From the NCBI GenBank assembly GCA_013368375.1, contig JAACJP010000014.1:744001-808000 (forward strand): DNA of 64,000 nt, in the 5' to 3' direction. Position numbers and translations under genes: made by a program. Origin of the DNA: Tricholomella constricta (Eukaryota > Basidiomycota > Agaricomycetes > Agaricales > Lyophyllaceae). The notes beneath the pieces are model-generated. The model was not told the DNA's origin. It saw only the letters and a list, made by a program, of their open reading frames with translations, and did not search any database. This document shows, in pieces, positions 33,288 through 45,003 of this stretch. How positions within the stretch are numbered: the first letter of the stretch is position 1; the number at the start of each line of letters is the position of its first letter.

Positions 33288-34022
33288 GTTACGGGCCCTC
33301 CTGCTGCCGACGAGGCGGGATGTCACGGTGCTGCTGTTTCGGCCTTACTTCTCCGGTCTCTCACGGCTGCGCGAGGGTTCGATCCTCGAGTAAGGCGATA
33401 CTTTGTCCCATGACCCTCGGGGACTGGAGCACTGAATTGCTGATCTCGTGCGGTACCTCCGGTGAGAGTACACACAGGAAGGGGTCACACAAGTCCGGTT
33501 CTGCTGAGTGATCGGCAGTCTCGGCCCTGGGTCGGCACGCATGAATTAGCCGTCTGCCCAATGTCTGAGGGTGTCCAGAGACCCAACCCTCCCACACACC
33601 CACGACGCAGGGTTACGCCATGCTTCGCTTCGCATCATGTGACAGACTCCCTCGTTCATGGGCAGATCCACTTCCATCGGACAGTTAGGGTAGCGGTTAA
33701 GCCCTCTGACGAGCCCCTTCGCAAGGGCAAAACTGTTCAACTGTGGGGCACTGGGTGCTGGAATGGACAACCGACGGGTTGGATGTTTGGTGCTCCTTGT
33801 TCTCGGCCTCGGGAGAGGGGAGGGGGAAGGGAAGATATACCCGGTTTGCGACTCCTGCCACCTCGATGACTGCTGTCGCCTCATTCGCCGCCTCTGGTAT
33901 GGGTGCGATCTGAGGAGATGGTGGGTGATGAGGAGGGATGGATACTTGGGAGATGGAAAAGGTCAGGCTCAGCTGTTGCTCGTCTGCCAAGATTCGTTTC
34001 GTCCGTAACTTATTGAACACAT
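33288..34022. other. copy B flank with MDEQQ-type fragment and the Gypsy-2 target site
   Basis: The part near 33298-33345 resembles 8760-8810. On the minus strand, about 33985-33840 gives the MDEQQ-type first exons (ADEQQLSLTF..., PQIAPIPEAANEATAVIEV). The region 33400-33750 has no supportable gene. The last five bases (CACAT, 34018-34022) are the Gypsy-2 target duplication. Confidence 0.5.
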
Positions 34023-34243
34023 TGTAACGGGGTTACAAGATTGGGGACCTTGCTGTGCACGCTAGACGTAAGCTTGACAAGTCTGTCGATTGCTACGTAT
34101 AGGTGTACAAGGTCTACTATTTAATTATGTAATGTAAAGGATTAAATAGGCAACACCGGAAGGTGTTGCCAAACAATAGCATAATCGTGTCGATAAGATA
34201 CGATTAGATCAGATTAGTCGATAAGATAGTAAGCGCCCTTACA
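34023..34243 (-). repeat. 3' LTR of Gypsy-2
   Basis: This 221-bp copy pairs with 49817-50037. Read on the minus strand it is TGTAAGGGCG...CGTTACA. It carries a perfect 9-bp hairpin at 34149-34170 (GGCAACACC, 4-base loop GGAA, GGTGTTGCC). Confidence 0.95.
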
Positions 34244-34747
34244 TACCCCCCTTTAAGATCGCTAGTAGCGATCTTCACCAGGGAGTAATGCAATAAGTAA
34301 TAATAAAATTAAGGCAAGAGGGAGGGTGTAGGTCCCGGCGACCTACACCCAATATCGCCTGCAAAGAAATACGTATTACTGGTACGTATTCATGACCGAA
34401 TACATAGTGGAGACAATAGTTCCACTACACGGCCTCCAAGTGCCGCCCGAGGTGGCATGGGATTGAGGACATCCGGTGTTGCGTATATTTGAGTACGCGA
34501 CCTGCGGGTTGCTCCTCGGGAGTAAGGTGGTCTACACCTGACAATGGCGGTCGTCCCGACGATACCTCCTGCGTGTCGAGGTCGGTTCGTTGACGGGGGG
34601 ATTAAGTTGTCTCCCCGACCTATGACTCCATCACTGTGTCGGGGTCGGTGGGGTTGGATTGGACCGGACCCTGGCTAGTGGTAATCACTGCCAGTGATAG
34701 AGGCCCTGTGAGGGCCGACACGGGGTCCACTTGGGTTTCGGTAGCTC

Positions 34748-37651
34748 CTATTGGAGCTGCCACGACTGTGGAAGGTGTCGCGGGGGCAGGTGTGAGTGCC
34801 GCCGGGTCCGCCATTTCGACGTTGGTAGGCGTCGATCCCGATGGAGCGGGAGTGTGCAGGTCCGGAGGGGGAAACTCCCCTCTCCGAACACGGAGTTCTC
34901 GGAAATGTGGGTCTTCACCCACAAACATCCATTCCACGCTGGATAACAATCCAGCCCCTCGTTCTGAAACTCCAAGCACATTAACGTTTGAATGCGCGTG
35001 ATGTCGTCGGTGGTGGGATGGTACCACCCGTCCCATTCCGGAATGGCGGGTGGCACACCCAATTGATCGAGTCGACGCACGCGATCGTCGTCAACACTGT
35101 GGAACAGGTCCTTATGAGGACCTGCAGTAGAGTAGTTATGGTCTAAATAGTGTAGACCATAAGTATAACTGTGGTTTATCCAACTAATTGGAATACCACA
35201 GTTAATAAGGTGTTGTAGGACACCTTGTTCCGTCAGCCGCCCTTCGGGAGCGGTAGGTTGGATCCGAGGGATAATAACCTCGGGTCCGGTAATCGGCGTA
35301 AACGGCCGATCAGGGTTGGCCTCGTTATGGGCCGCCACCGCTTCTGCATAGAAGTATGGCCGTGCGGTGATGGTTGCGAAGATTCGCATAAACCATGCCC
35401 GCATACTATGAGTTACTGGCGACAATACGTTCGCCAGTAAGTATCCCCAGGTCCCCCGACGATGAACGTGGAACCGGTAGTCCATGACGATACCTCCATA
35501 TTGGTTCTTAGAACCAATACGCCCATGGTGAATCATATGTCGACACCAATGTTCGACATCCAATGCATGAGCTGGGCCGGGTTGGGGGAGACCAGCTCCT
35601 CGTGTCGGCTTGTCATGCCGATATTCGAATGCTTTACCCGGCCGTCTAATGACCGGGGCATTCCAGATGGGTGACCGTTCACTGAACGGTCGTGAGACGC
35701 TTCGGAATTTGTCCATGGCTGCACGAGCCATGGCTCGGTCGCGCAAGTGAGGCGCGACCGACAGGGTGATCCGACGGAATTCTCTGAAGAGCATAAAGGC
35801 CTCGGCCCGCTCTTCATCCCTCACCCCATGGCGTCGGTTATTGATCAGCTCATAGAGCTGATCAACTTCACGGGGGTTCATTGGGAACCCACGTGGTGCG
35901 ACGGCATACAGCCGTCCATCTGAGGGACGGGAGTTTTGTCCCGTCCCTAGCTCGCTCTCTGAGACGCGAGCTGCTGTGCCTAGCGCAAAGGCACGATTCT
36001 GGGCGGACGACACATATACCGTCCGCGACACCATATCCCAGAAGCGGTTGTCCCGCTCGTGGTGGCCGTTGATAAAGACCACCCCAAGCTCTTCAGGGAT
36101 CCGTCCCGGCGCCTCCTTCTCAGCTTTGCGAGCCATATTCTCGCGATGCTGCTTCTGCCCAGCAGCCTTCTTCTTGCTGACGGGTTTCTCGTCATCGGAG
36201 GACTCGCCGTAGTCCGACTCGTCCATAAATTCGGCGTACAGGTCAGACGCCTTTTGTTTGCCTTTGCCCTTTGGCGGAGGCGATGGGGGCTGCACCATCG
36301 TAGTGGGTGGTGCAGGGGATGGTGCCGGCAAGGTACAAGGTATACTTGCCAACAGGTTCCTTCTTTTGGGACCCTCTCTCCGGGTTCCGTACCCGGCTTT
36401 CTCCCGGGGTCGGTAGTGGGAGTAATGCTCCCGCTATATGTTGCTGTTGCGGTGCCTGCACCGCGGATGTCGACGATGTCGACGATGTCGACGCCCTTCG
36501 CTCGACTTCTCGAGCTGGTAAGGGACGCACTTCGCGCGTCCCTCGGTCCTCGCGACGCTCCTCTCGTTGAGGACCATAATCAAGTGGGCGCTCATCACGC
36601 CACACTTCCTGGTCGGGATGGCGGTCGAACCGCCGATACTCTTGTTCCGGGCGTCGTTCCTGACGCCTGGGTTCATATAAGGTGCGTTCTTCTCGCCGCA
36701 CCTCGGTCTGCTGTCTTTTCATGGGTCGGGACGATGGTCCCTCCCCGCGATCTGGCGACGCCACTGCCGGTCGCTTTTTTGCCAGGTGAGTTGCTCAGCC
36801 ATGGCCGACTCTCTCGCCTTCACGCGTCTCAAGTCCGCGCGAACTCCATCGTACGCATCAAGCAGCTGGGTTACAACTAGCTGCGCCATCCCGTCGTCCA
36901 AGAAATCACAAAACTCGCGGTGAATACCCGCGTCTTCCAATCGGTCCAAGATAGACGAAAGGAGACCATTGTCTGCGAATGGTCTCCTCGAACTTGACGC
37001 AGACGACGCTGCGCGATCATCTGCCGGCCTCCGCGAACTCGACGCAAATGAACCTCTTTGTTCGTCTGCATATGGCGCGACATATTGCCGCGCCGGTTCG
37101 CTGCGCGCCACTTGCGCCGGTGGAGTAGGTGTTTTTTGACGACTTTGGTCGTCCACCTCCATCTTCTCTGACTCGTTGTACCGCGTATTTTGCGGTACGG
37201 TTGGGGCGGGCATTTGGGGGTACCACGTCGGTGGTGGGTACCCCATGAAGCTCTGCATTGATGGCATATGTTGATATGCCATCGACGGTGGGTAGAACCC
37301 ACCCGTCTGTGGTTGTTGCCCCTGGTGGGGCGGTTGGCTCATGTGGCCAACCATAGGGTATAATTGTTGCTCCTGATGGGGCGGTTGCCCCTGGTGGGGC
37401 AGTTGGCTCATGTGGCCAACCGATGGGTATTGAAATGCTTGGGGCTGCACGCCCATATAGGTTGGGGGCGGGGGCGCGCTTTCCGCGCGTCCCTGCACCT
37501 CCTCCCCTTTTGGACTCGATCCCGAGGCCATATTTTGATAGTCGGTGCGGCTGTCACCGCCCCGAGTCGCGTCGTTGCTTGAATTTGCTCCTGCGGTTGG
37601 GTACATGTTGTGGTTGTTGGTTGAAAATTTGGTTGCGCGTCCTAGCGCCAA
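34748..37651 (-). pseudogene. extra ORF after Gypsy-2 pol, unknown function, frameshifted
   Basis: Three overlapping frames form one gene: 37651-36719, 36764-36243 and 36352-34748, the first and third in the same phase. The N-terminal part is low-complexity (Pro/Gln/Gly repeats near LPHQGQPPHQE, MGYPPPTWYPQMP). The middle is Arg/Glu-rich (REERREDRGTREVR). The C-terminal part is globular: ISSAQNRAF-like, SELGTGQNSRPSDGRLYAV, PRGFPMNPREVDQLYELINN, DVEHWCRHMIHHGR, GYLLANVLSP, ITGPEVIIPRIQP and GIPISWINHSYTYGLHYLDH. I recall this globular part from many Agaricomycete hypothetical proteins near Gypsy elements. No membrane helix or signal peptide is seen, so it is not env-like. The last part may continue in another frame to 34620. 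Confidence 0.65.
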
Positions 37652-37731
37652 AACATATTTAACCTTCTGTCATAACTTTTGATGGTTATGTAATTTTTCT
37701 GATCGCCGTGATCACATGACCGCGCCACATT

Positions 37732-40700
37732 CTAGGTTCGTCGCGGCAACCTCGATGCGCTGCCCACCCCTTGCAATTCCAAGTAGCGGTCCAATGCCGC
37801 TAACTTGTTACAATTGTTGTGCGATTCCCAGGTGGTGTCACCTAGACTCCACCTAACTTGGTATTCCACTTTATTATTTTGGGTCCATCTATGGCCCAAA
37901 ATCTCTTCGACAAACCATTCATGATCGTCCGGCGCCCCAAAATCATAGGGCTCCGGGTGAGTTCTATTAGGGAACATTGCATCGTTTGTTGCGTAGTATG
38001 GGCGCAACAGCGATATGTGAAATGTTGGATGTATTTGACGCTCCATAAGCGCCGTAGGTAATTCCAGCGTATAGTTCGACGTGTCTGGCATGGCCTTCAA
38101 TACTTTGTAGGGCCCGACGAATTTCGGACATAATTTCCGGGCGCGTCCCTTGGGAAGGTTCAAGTTCTTGGTAGATAAATATACCAAGTCACCCCTCGTT
38201 ATTTCCGGACCAGTGGATCGACGCCTGTTTGCCTCGCGCGTTTGAAATACGCGCGTTTCGATTATAGCGTCATGCGCCTCCGCTATGTTCTGCAATGCGC
38301 GTTCAGCGTATTCCCGAATTCCCTTTGGTATTACGCTGTCTGAGCGTATCTCTTTCAACATGGACGGCATGTATCCACCATTCAACTCAAATGGAGCGAA
38401 CTTGGTGGTAGCCGATACGCTCGCATTTATCGCAAACTCAGCCATGGGTATACGATCTACCCAATCCTTTTGGTCATGCCTTACAACAGCGCGAAATATC
38501 TGGCCAATACTACGATTGGCTCGCTCCGTCTGTCCATCCGTCTGAGGATGGAAAGATGTCGACATTAGAAGCTTAGCTCCTAATAATTTATGTAGTTCGC
38601 GCCACCAGCGCGAAGTAAACTTAGAATCTCGGTCGCTTACGATCGAGCTTGGCAGGCCATGTAACCTGACAATCTCCCGTAGGTATACCCATGATAATTG
38701 GGCTGCCGTCATCGTCGTATGTATGGGTATCATATGCACCATACTCGTCATACGACAAATTACTACCCATAGGTAGTTATATCCCTTTGATTCTGGAAAT
38801 GGACCGATAAAGTCCATTCCGATAGAGTCCCAAGGCTTAGTGGGTACTGGCAGGGAATGTAGTTTCCCTAACGGTTTTTGATTTGATGTCTTGATCTGCT
38901 GGCAATATTCGCACGTTTTACAAAACGTACGAACGGTCGTGGCTAGTGATGGCCACCAATACCATCGTCGAATATAGTCAGTAGTCCGTTCGGCACCGAA
39001 ATGGCCCATAGTTTTATGGGCTTGCTCAACAATTGACGTGATGATCTCGGGTTCTCGCGGTATGCATAGAACACTATCATTTATAGTGTTCGTGGTCCAA
39101 ATAAGATTGTCTTTCGTAGTGAACGTACAAAAGTCCGTTGGGTTAGTGAGAATCACTGAAAATAGTTTATCCTTTGGGTATCCAAGGATAACGTCGTTAC
39201 GGATCTTCTCGTCCGTTTTGTCTGGGGGAGGGGCAACTGTGTCCCTTCCGAGGACCATATCTCCGACCGTACGTTCCCGTTCGGTTGGCCTCTGGCTTTT
39301 TTGAAGGTGTGATGATGGTCCGGATGCGATACTTGGTGCCGCAGCCTCCATTATCTGAGCTTCGACATCTCGATCCTCCTGGCGTTCTTGAAGACGCTTG
39401 CTTCGACGTATTTCTACGTCTTTCATCGCTCGAATCTCAACTACTTTTTCCACAATTTCATGGTATCGTGGTACTGGTAGATCTTCACCAGTAGGATCGA
39501 TTCTAGCATCGGCAGCTACGAAGTCGTGGACGTCGTAACGATCGTGATGGTTATCGCTCTCGAAATATCGCGATAGACAATCGGCGACTTTATTCAGTTC
39601 GCCTTTCACATAGGTAATGTCAAAGTTAAATCACGACATGTATTCCATCCATCAACGCTGCCTAGGTGATAAATTCACCTGGGTCTTAAAGAATTCGAGG
39701 GCTTTGTGGTCGGTAATGATGTGGATTTTATAACCCACAAGTTTATCCTCCCACTTAAGTAATGCTTCGAGGATAGCTAAGGTTTCGAGTTCATGCACGG
39801 CGTAATTCTGCTGTGCATTCGTGAATTTTTTGGACATGAATCCAGCCGGCTGAGCTTGGATCCATGTAGGTCCTTGACCATACATCGCACCGACGCCTGA
39901 CTTGGAGGCGTCACATATAATCCAAATTGGTTCGTCTGTCTTCGGTTGAATAGGCCGAATAATTGGCGTTGTGCAACATATATGCTTTATCATTTCAAAG
40001 CATCGTTGATGAATTGGTCTCCAATAGAATGGCGACCCATTCTCGGTCATCGCCATTAGTGGCCCAGTGTACGCGGATATATCTGGGAGGAATTGACCCA
40101 GATAATTAACCAGTCCAACGAATCGCTGTATATCGTTGTAATTCCGTGGAATCCTCCAATCGCGAATCCGTGCCAATTTATCGGCGTCGGGGTGAAGTCC
40201 TCGGTCGTCGATTATATGACCAAGGCAATCGACGCGATCCGAATATAGTTCGCATTTCTTCCACTTCAAATAAAGGGACTGTTTGCGTAATCGTTCGAAC
40301 ACTACTCGAAGATGATCTTCATGTTCTTCGATGGAGTTCGAGAATATGAATATGTCGTCCAAGTATACATGCATAAACTTCCCAATGACGTCCCGAAAAA
40401 TTGACGTCATTAATCGTTGAAATGTTGCGGGGGCGTTACAGTCCCCGATCTGCATTATGTTGCTAATGTACGTTCCCGCTATCGTTGCAAAGGCGGTCTT
40501 GTGTACATCCTTCTCGAGGATGCGTGCTTGTTCGTACGCATCCGTTAAGTCAATCTTTGATCGTATCTTCCCTCTGGCAACATCCTCGCGAATGATTTCT
40601 TGGTCTGGCAAGGGCGTAACGTCCTTGATCGTGTTGTCGTTACGCTGCCGTGCATCCAAGGGTGTTCTCAGGGAGCCGTCTTTTTTCGGGATACATAGCA

Positions 40701-41274
40701 GCGGCGCTGCTTGCTCCGAACGAGGCTCCCACCATTTAGAGTCTGTATACCAATTGACCTTCACGTAGAATTCCTCGCGAAGGGACATTGGGCACCTCGG
40801 CGCGTGGTACTGGTACTGTTTCTCATCGTCGACGAGAGTAATCTCGTGATTGACTTCCCGCCAGGGTGGTAGCTGTTGTTTCGTACCACCCACCATATCT
40901 TCGAATTCGTCATGCCATTGCTGGCGAAGTCGTGGATAATCTTCCGCGGTAAGGCCTCCATTGGGTGCCTTACCTTTTCCGTTCACCGTTCTTGCAGCGC
41001 GAATGTGCGCTGTGTCTTTATTGCTAGGTTTAACATCAAACCTAGCTCGTAGTTTTACGAGAGCAAAGTCACTCTCATCCTTCACTGGTAACCGATACAA
41101 CGGCCGTTTAGCCCGTTGTATATTCACCGGAAAATTCATTTCCGTTGGCTCCGATACTTCCTCAGGCCGTGGATTTCGGTACGCTTGTCCTCGCGTGCCT
41201 ACATTTCTTCCTTCGTGAGCCCGCATTGACGCTATTACTGCGTTCCATTCTTGCGGCATCCGTGGGTCAAACAT
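37732..41274 (-). pseudogene. pol: Gypsy-2 pol: RT, RNase H, integrase, chromo-like end; two internal stops
   Basis: One phase runs through with TGA at 39652-39654 and 39631-39633. RT: LLCIPKKDGSLRTPLDARQRN, QIGDCNAPATFQ and catalytic HVYLDDIFIFSN. RNase H: WIICDASKSGVGAMYG and ITDHKALEFF, then the two stops, then GELNKVADCLSRYF. Integrase: HKTMGHFGAERTTDYIRRWY with CKTCEYC; GMDFIGPFPE, SDRDSKF and TERANR give the D-D-E residues. The end has a chromo-like WFVEEILGHRW...VRWSLGDTTW. Both stops could come from CGA by C-to-T. Confidence 0.88.
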
Positions 41275-41784
41275 CCACTCATATTGTGGATGTGGATTTG
41301 GTCTATCCCAAAATGATCGATTACTCGCATTCGTATACGGCTCTGATTCCGTATCCTTATCGGCCCCGCTCGTCTTACGCGCTTCATTATCGCGCTGGCG
41401 TTCTTCGCATGGCTCGTGAGTCCGTGCTCGTTCGTTCGAAGGCTCGTTTTGTGCCTTCTGCTGTTGTCGTTGGGTTTTCTCTTCTTCGGAGGTGGCTTAT
41501 CCCCCTCCTTAAGAGTTTCTTGAAACTCTTCATCGGATAATAGAAGTGCTGGGTGATCCTTCGGTAGGCTGTTTATCGGCCTACCCTCGTTATCAGGATC
41601 ATCATCATCTTCTACTGTGACTTTTAGTCATTCTCTTCGTTTCTCCAATGACCGATGGCGTCTAACTCGGCCATCGGTATCCTCCATTTTTACTTTAGTC
41701 GCTGGTGTAGCGACTCCATTGACGACAACTTCGTCACGGTTAAAGTCCAGCACGACGTTGTTTGCGCGCACCAATGAAACTCCG
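41275..41784 (-). other. Gypsy-2 protease C-terminal remnant and pol leader
   Basis: On the minus strand, 41780-41620 reads VRANNVVLDFNRDEVVVNG, the second half of the protease begun at 46770 and now separated by the nested element. A stop follows near 41612. From there to 41274 the sequence is charged and shifts frame before the pol start. Confidence 0.6.
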
Positions 41785-41863
41785 GGTGCGTTGAGTGGGC
41801 ACGCGTATCGGGCGAGGCGGCTGGTTAGTCAGCTTCGGCCCGACTTTGTAGACGTATATTGTC
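41785..41863. repeat. terminal direct repeat unit 1 of the nested element
   Basis: GGTGCGTTGA at its start, a TCGGGC...GGCCCGA core, and TATTGTC at its end recur in the next unit (41864-41962). The differences are mostly C/T or G/A. Confidence 0.7.
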
Positions 41864-41962
41864 GGTGCGTTGAAACGGGCACACAATATTTGAGAAGAAT
41901 AGCATATCGGGCAAGGCGACTGATTAGTCAGCCTCGGCCCGACTTTGTAGATGTATTTTGTC
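41864..41962. repeat. terminal direct repeat unit 2 of the nested element
   Basis: This second copy has about 20 extra bases after the first 18. Such close repeats near the 3' end fit the split repeats of Ngaro elements, but I did not find the matching copy at the 5' end. Confidence 0.6.
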
Positions 41963-42164
41963 GCGAGGTAAAGCTAAAGGGCTAAATGATGAGGAACGAT
42001 GAGAGGAGCGCGAAAAAATAAGGAGATAGAAAAACAAAGATGAGGAGGGGATGTAGTAATACAAGGGAGAGAAATGGTGGGGGGGGTGGGTGAAGAAATT
42101 AATAATACAAGGAGGAGAATGGGAGGGCGTAGCTGAGAATATGGAACGAGGACGGCGTGAAGAT

Positions 42165-43172
42165 TTAGTCGTGAAAGTAAGGGTCGGGAGAAGAGCGCGC
42201 GAAGAGCAGCGCCTGGATAAAGACGGGGCTTTTACAAATATAGATGCGGAAAGATTCAGATGACCAACGGCCGATGGCTTGGATGATGGAAGGGGCGACG
42301 CCGTTGGAGGCGAGAGAGGTGGCACCGCCGGCGCGCATGGACTGACCGGCGATGGAGGAGTCGAAGAAGAGGCGCAATTTTTTGATGAAGAAAGAACGGG
42401 TGGGGACGGACCCGTCGGATCGGAGCCAGAGGGCGGAAGAGAATGGGAAGTTGTCGTCACGCGAGGCCAAGTAGGCGAGGAATTGGGAATGGGGGTCCGA
42501 GGGTGTGTTGTTTTTTGGGATGATAACGGTGTTACCCTCGAAGAATCTGTCGGCCTTGTGGCCAGGCAGGAAGAATTGATAAGTGGTGGCGGACAGGGCA
42601 ACGGAGGAACGCTTGATGAGTTTACGGGGGTCGCGAAGGTGGACGTTGTCAGGGTAGGTGAGTTCACCGAGGCGCATCAAAGCGTAGAAGCCGGTAAGGA
42701 GTTGAGCGACGAACAGTCGGTCGTCGTAAGATGGGAGGGTAGCGTTAAAGTGGGATACGACGGTTTCTAAGTCTGAGGTCATTAAGGCGCGTTTCCGGGA
42801 GGTGGGGATGGCGCGGAGGCGCTGACAACCTGTGAGAGTACGAGAGACGAGGACGGAATGACGGTGTTCACGAACGTGGGGGAAATAGGCCTCTAGCTGG
42901 TTGCAGATGCCGGAGAGATAAGTGCCGACGGAGGTGGGTTTGATGTGGTGCGACATGAAAACGGTGAATAGGCTGAGGGTGTCGGCGGTGGGTTCAAGTG
43001 GGAGATTGTGGATGCGAACAAATTCAAGGTAGGAGTTGAGCGCAGAGTTGTAATTGCGCTCGGTGGAATTGTCGATGGCATGGCCGAGAGCAATGGCGCG
43101 CTCTCGGAGGAGACGATCGCGTGGCCAGGGAGCCCGGACGGGTTGCCTGGAACGCGAAGGGACAATATTCAT
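42165..43172 (-). CDS. tyrosine recombinase of the nested retrotransposon
   Basis: A 335-aa protein. The N-terminal SAM-like region contains STERNYNSALNSYLEFVRIHN. The catalytic part has FYALMRLGELTYPD (first Arg), GQSMRAGGATSLASNGV (second Arg; the usual His three residues before it is Gln) and IQAIGRWSSESFRIYI (Trp in place of the second His, and the nucleophile Tyr). This matches YR-retrotransposon enzymes, which insert circular DNA without duplicating the target. The ATG overlaps the upstream stop as ATGA (43172-43169), so it may be translated by re-initiation. The frame is intact. Confidence 0.88.
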   Translation of the reverse strand: MNIVPSRSRQPVRAPWPRDRLLRERAIALGHAIDNSTERNYNSALNSYLEFVRIHNLPLEPTADTLSLFTVFMSHHIKPTSVGTYLSGICNQLEAYFPHVREHRHSVLVSRTLTGCQRLRAIPTSRKRALMTSDLETVVSHFNATLPSYDDRLFVAQLLTGFYALMRLGELTYPDNVHLRDPRKLIKRSSVALSATTYQFFLPGHKADRFFEGNTVIIPKNNTPSDPHSQFLAYLASRDDNFPFSSALWLRSDGSVPTRSFFIKKLRLFFDSSIAGQSMRAGGATSLASNGVAPSIIQAIGRWSSESFRIYICKSPVFIQALLFARSSPDPYFHD

Positions 43173-45003
43173 TTTTTGATCGCCCCCAACAGCGCAGAGG
43201 GGGGTTGATAATGTTGATCAATTTGGAGGTTGGGGTGGAGGGAGGTGGCCCGGAGGAATTGGCGACGGGATAAGGCGTCGGCGACGTCGTTTTGATCTCC
43301 AGGGACATGAATGACGCGCAGTTGGTGGTCAGTGTTGATAAGGACGTCTGCCGAGAACTTGAGCAGTTCATTGTAAGGTGGTTCGCAGCGAAAAGAGTTG
43401 AAAATCGCGACGGTATTCGTGTTGTCGGTGTGGAGGACAAGGCTCATGGGGTGATCGGCCCAGCGAGAAGCCTCGTGTAAACCCTTCAAAGAAGAAGATG
43501 TACTCGGCAGGAACGTTTGGTCGGACTGGGGCGTAGAAACCAGCATCTTGGTCCGGGAACCAGAATCCGATGCCGGTAAGGCAGGCGTCGCAGAACCCAG
43601 TCATGTGGGCTTCAGAAAGCGGCCAGTCGATGGCGCGGAGGATGTGGACGCCGGACGCGCGAGCGATATGTTCGGCGGCCCAGTTGAGGTCGGCGCGGAC
43701 AGCAGCGTTGACCCAAAGAAGTTGTTGTGGCGCGGCCTTCCCTTTGATCTTGTGATAGACGTTATTGAGGCAGGGACGGAGGAGGGGAAATACGTTGAAG
43801 CTCCAGTTCAACCAACCCGCCAGCTGTTGCCAGATCTTTAGTGGAAAGCGAGCGCTCTTGGAGTTCCTGTAGGTGGTGAACCGTTTGATTTGCTCAAGAA
43901 GGTCGAGGCGGGCCTCGGATGGTAAGGTGCACGTTAGGTTGGCGGCGTCAACCTGGATGCCGATGATGGTGAGGGGGTTTCCGAATACCTGCTTCCTTTC
44001 TTTGTGGGGAATGCCGAGTTCGTCCCACAGCAAGAGGAGTTTGTACTGGTTCGTCGGCAAGAATTTGTTGTAGGGGGGATAGAATGTCATGTCCCCCTTT
44101 TTTGCCGGGCCAAAGCAGTCATCGGAATAGGAAAGGAGAAGTTCAATCAGCTTAACAAAACGCGCGATCCAGATGACGAGCGCCATGAAGGCGATCCAAA
44201 AGTTCCCGGAGGCACGACCGCCAAAAACGCCATTGCGGTCGACCCGCCGTTCACCGTCTATCGTGTTGATTTGTTTGATTTGCCAGTAGGGGTGAACGGG
44301 GATGAGGCGATAGGCCTCCGAGACGTCGGATTTGAAGAGTGTCAAGTCAGTGTCTGGAAGGGAGTTCTTGAGGAATAGGAGCATGTCCCCAAGATGGCGC
44401 ATGTTGTCAAGTGGGTACCCGCGGGTGAGTTCATCACGCGGGATCATGGAGTTGAGGGAGAATTTTCCGGCGGACTGGTCGGTCACTAAGCGAAGCTCAG
44501 AGGAACCGGTCTTGGGCACGGCATGGATGGGCATGCTGTACATGCCGGGAAGCAGATTTTTGCCGAAGGGGGCGGAGAAACGTCCCTTCGCGAACTCCTT
44601 TTCAGACTGGTCGCGAAGGAACTGCGCTTCAACGGGGTCCTTTGGAGTTGGGAACGATGCATCGTGTGTATCTGGATAAGACCCGTAGTGCGTGTCGGCC
44701 CAAAGCCAAAAGCCTTCACGGAGGCCGCGGCACACGGATGCGACGAACGGTTGGTTGGGATGTGTGGTGAGAAGACGTTCAAAGACGTCGACCTTGATCG
44801 GCGTGACAATAGCAAACAGGGAAGGATTCTCAGAGATAGTTTTCGAGACAATAGGATTTGCCAATTCAGACAAAGGTGGAAACGGTAGGGGAGTTGCGTG
44901 TTCAGTCCAGGAAGCAGCAGTAGTAGAAACACAGTTGTCGTTCCTCCAAAGATTGTAGCGAAGGAACCTAGGATGTGCTCCGTGAATCGCGTCCGCTCTG
45001 GAC
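43169..45003 (-). pseudogene. RT-RNase H of the nested YR retrotransposon, one frameshift
   Basis: The RT frame shows YSMPIHAVPKTGSSELRLVTD, TLFKSDVSEAYRLIPVHP, GGRASGNFWIAFMAL and the catalytic ELLLSYSDDCFG, typical of DIRS/Ngaro RT rather than Gypsy. The RNase H-like part begins MTGFCDACLTGIGFWFPD and continues, after a shift of one base near 43481 (a GGG run), with SLVLHTDNTNTVAIFNSF and VIHVPGDQNDVADALSRR. One extra G explains the break. Its start is uncertain: the same phase is open upstream over gag to 46472, probably by chance. It ends at 43169 overlapping the recombinase start. Confidence 0.78.

Noticed and set aside
33370..33400. tRNA-like B box (GGTTCGATCC)
   Set aside because: No A box or foldable acceptor stem at the right distance; a chance match in a GC-rich flank.
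34748..37651. env-like gene in Gypsy-2
   Set aside because: Position fits env, but no signal peptide or membrane helix is seen.
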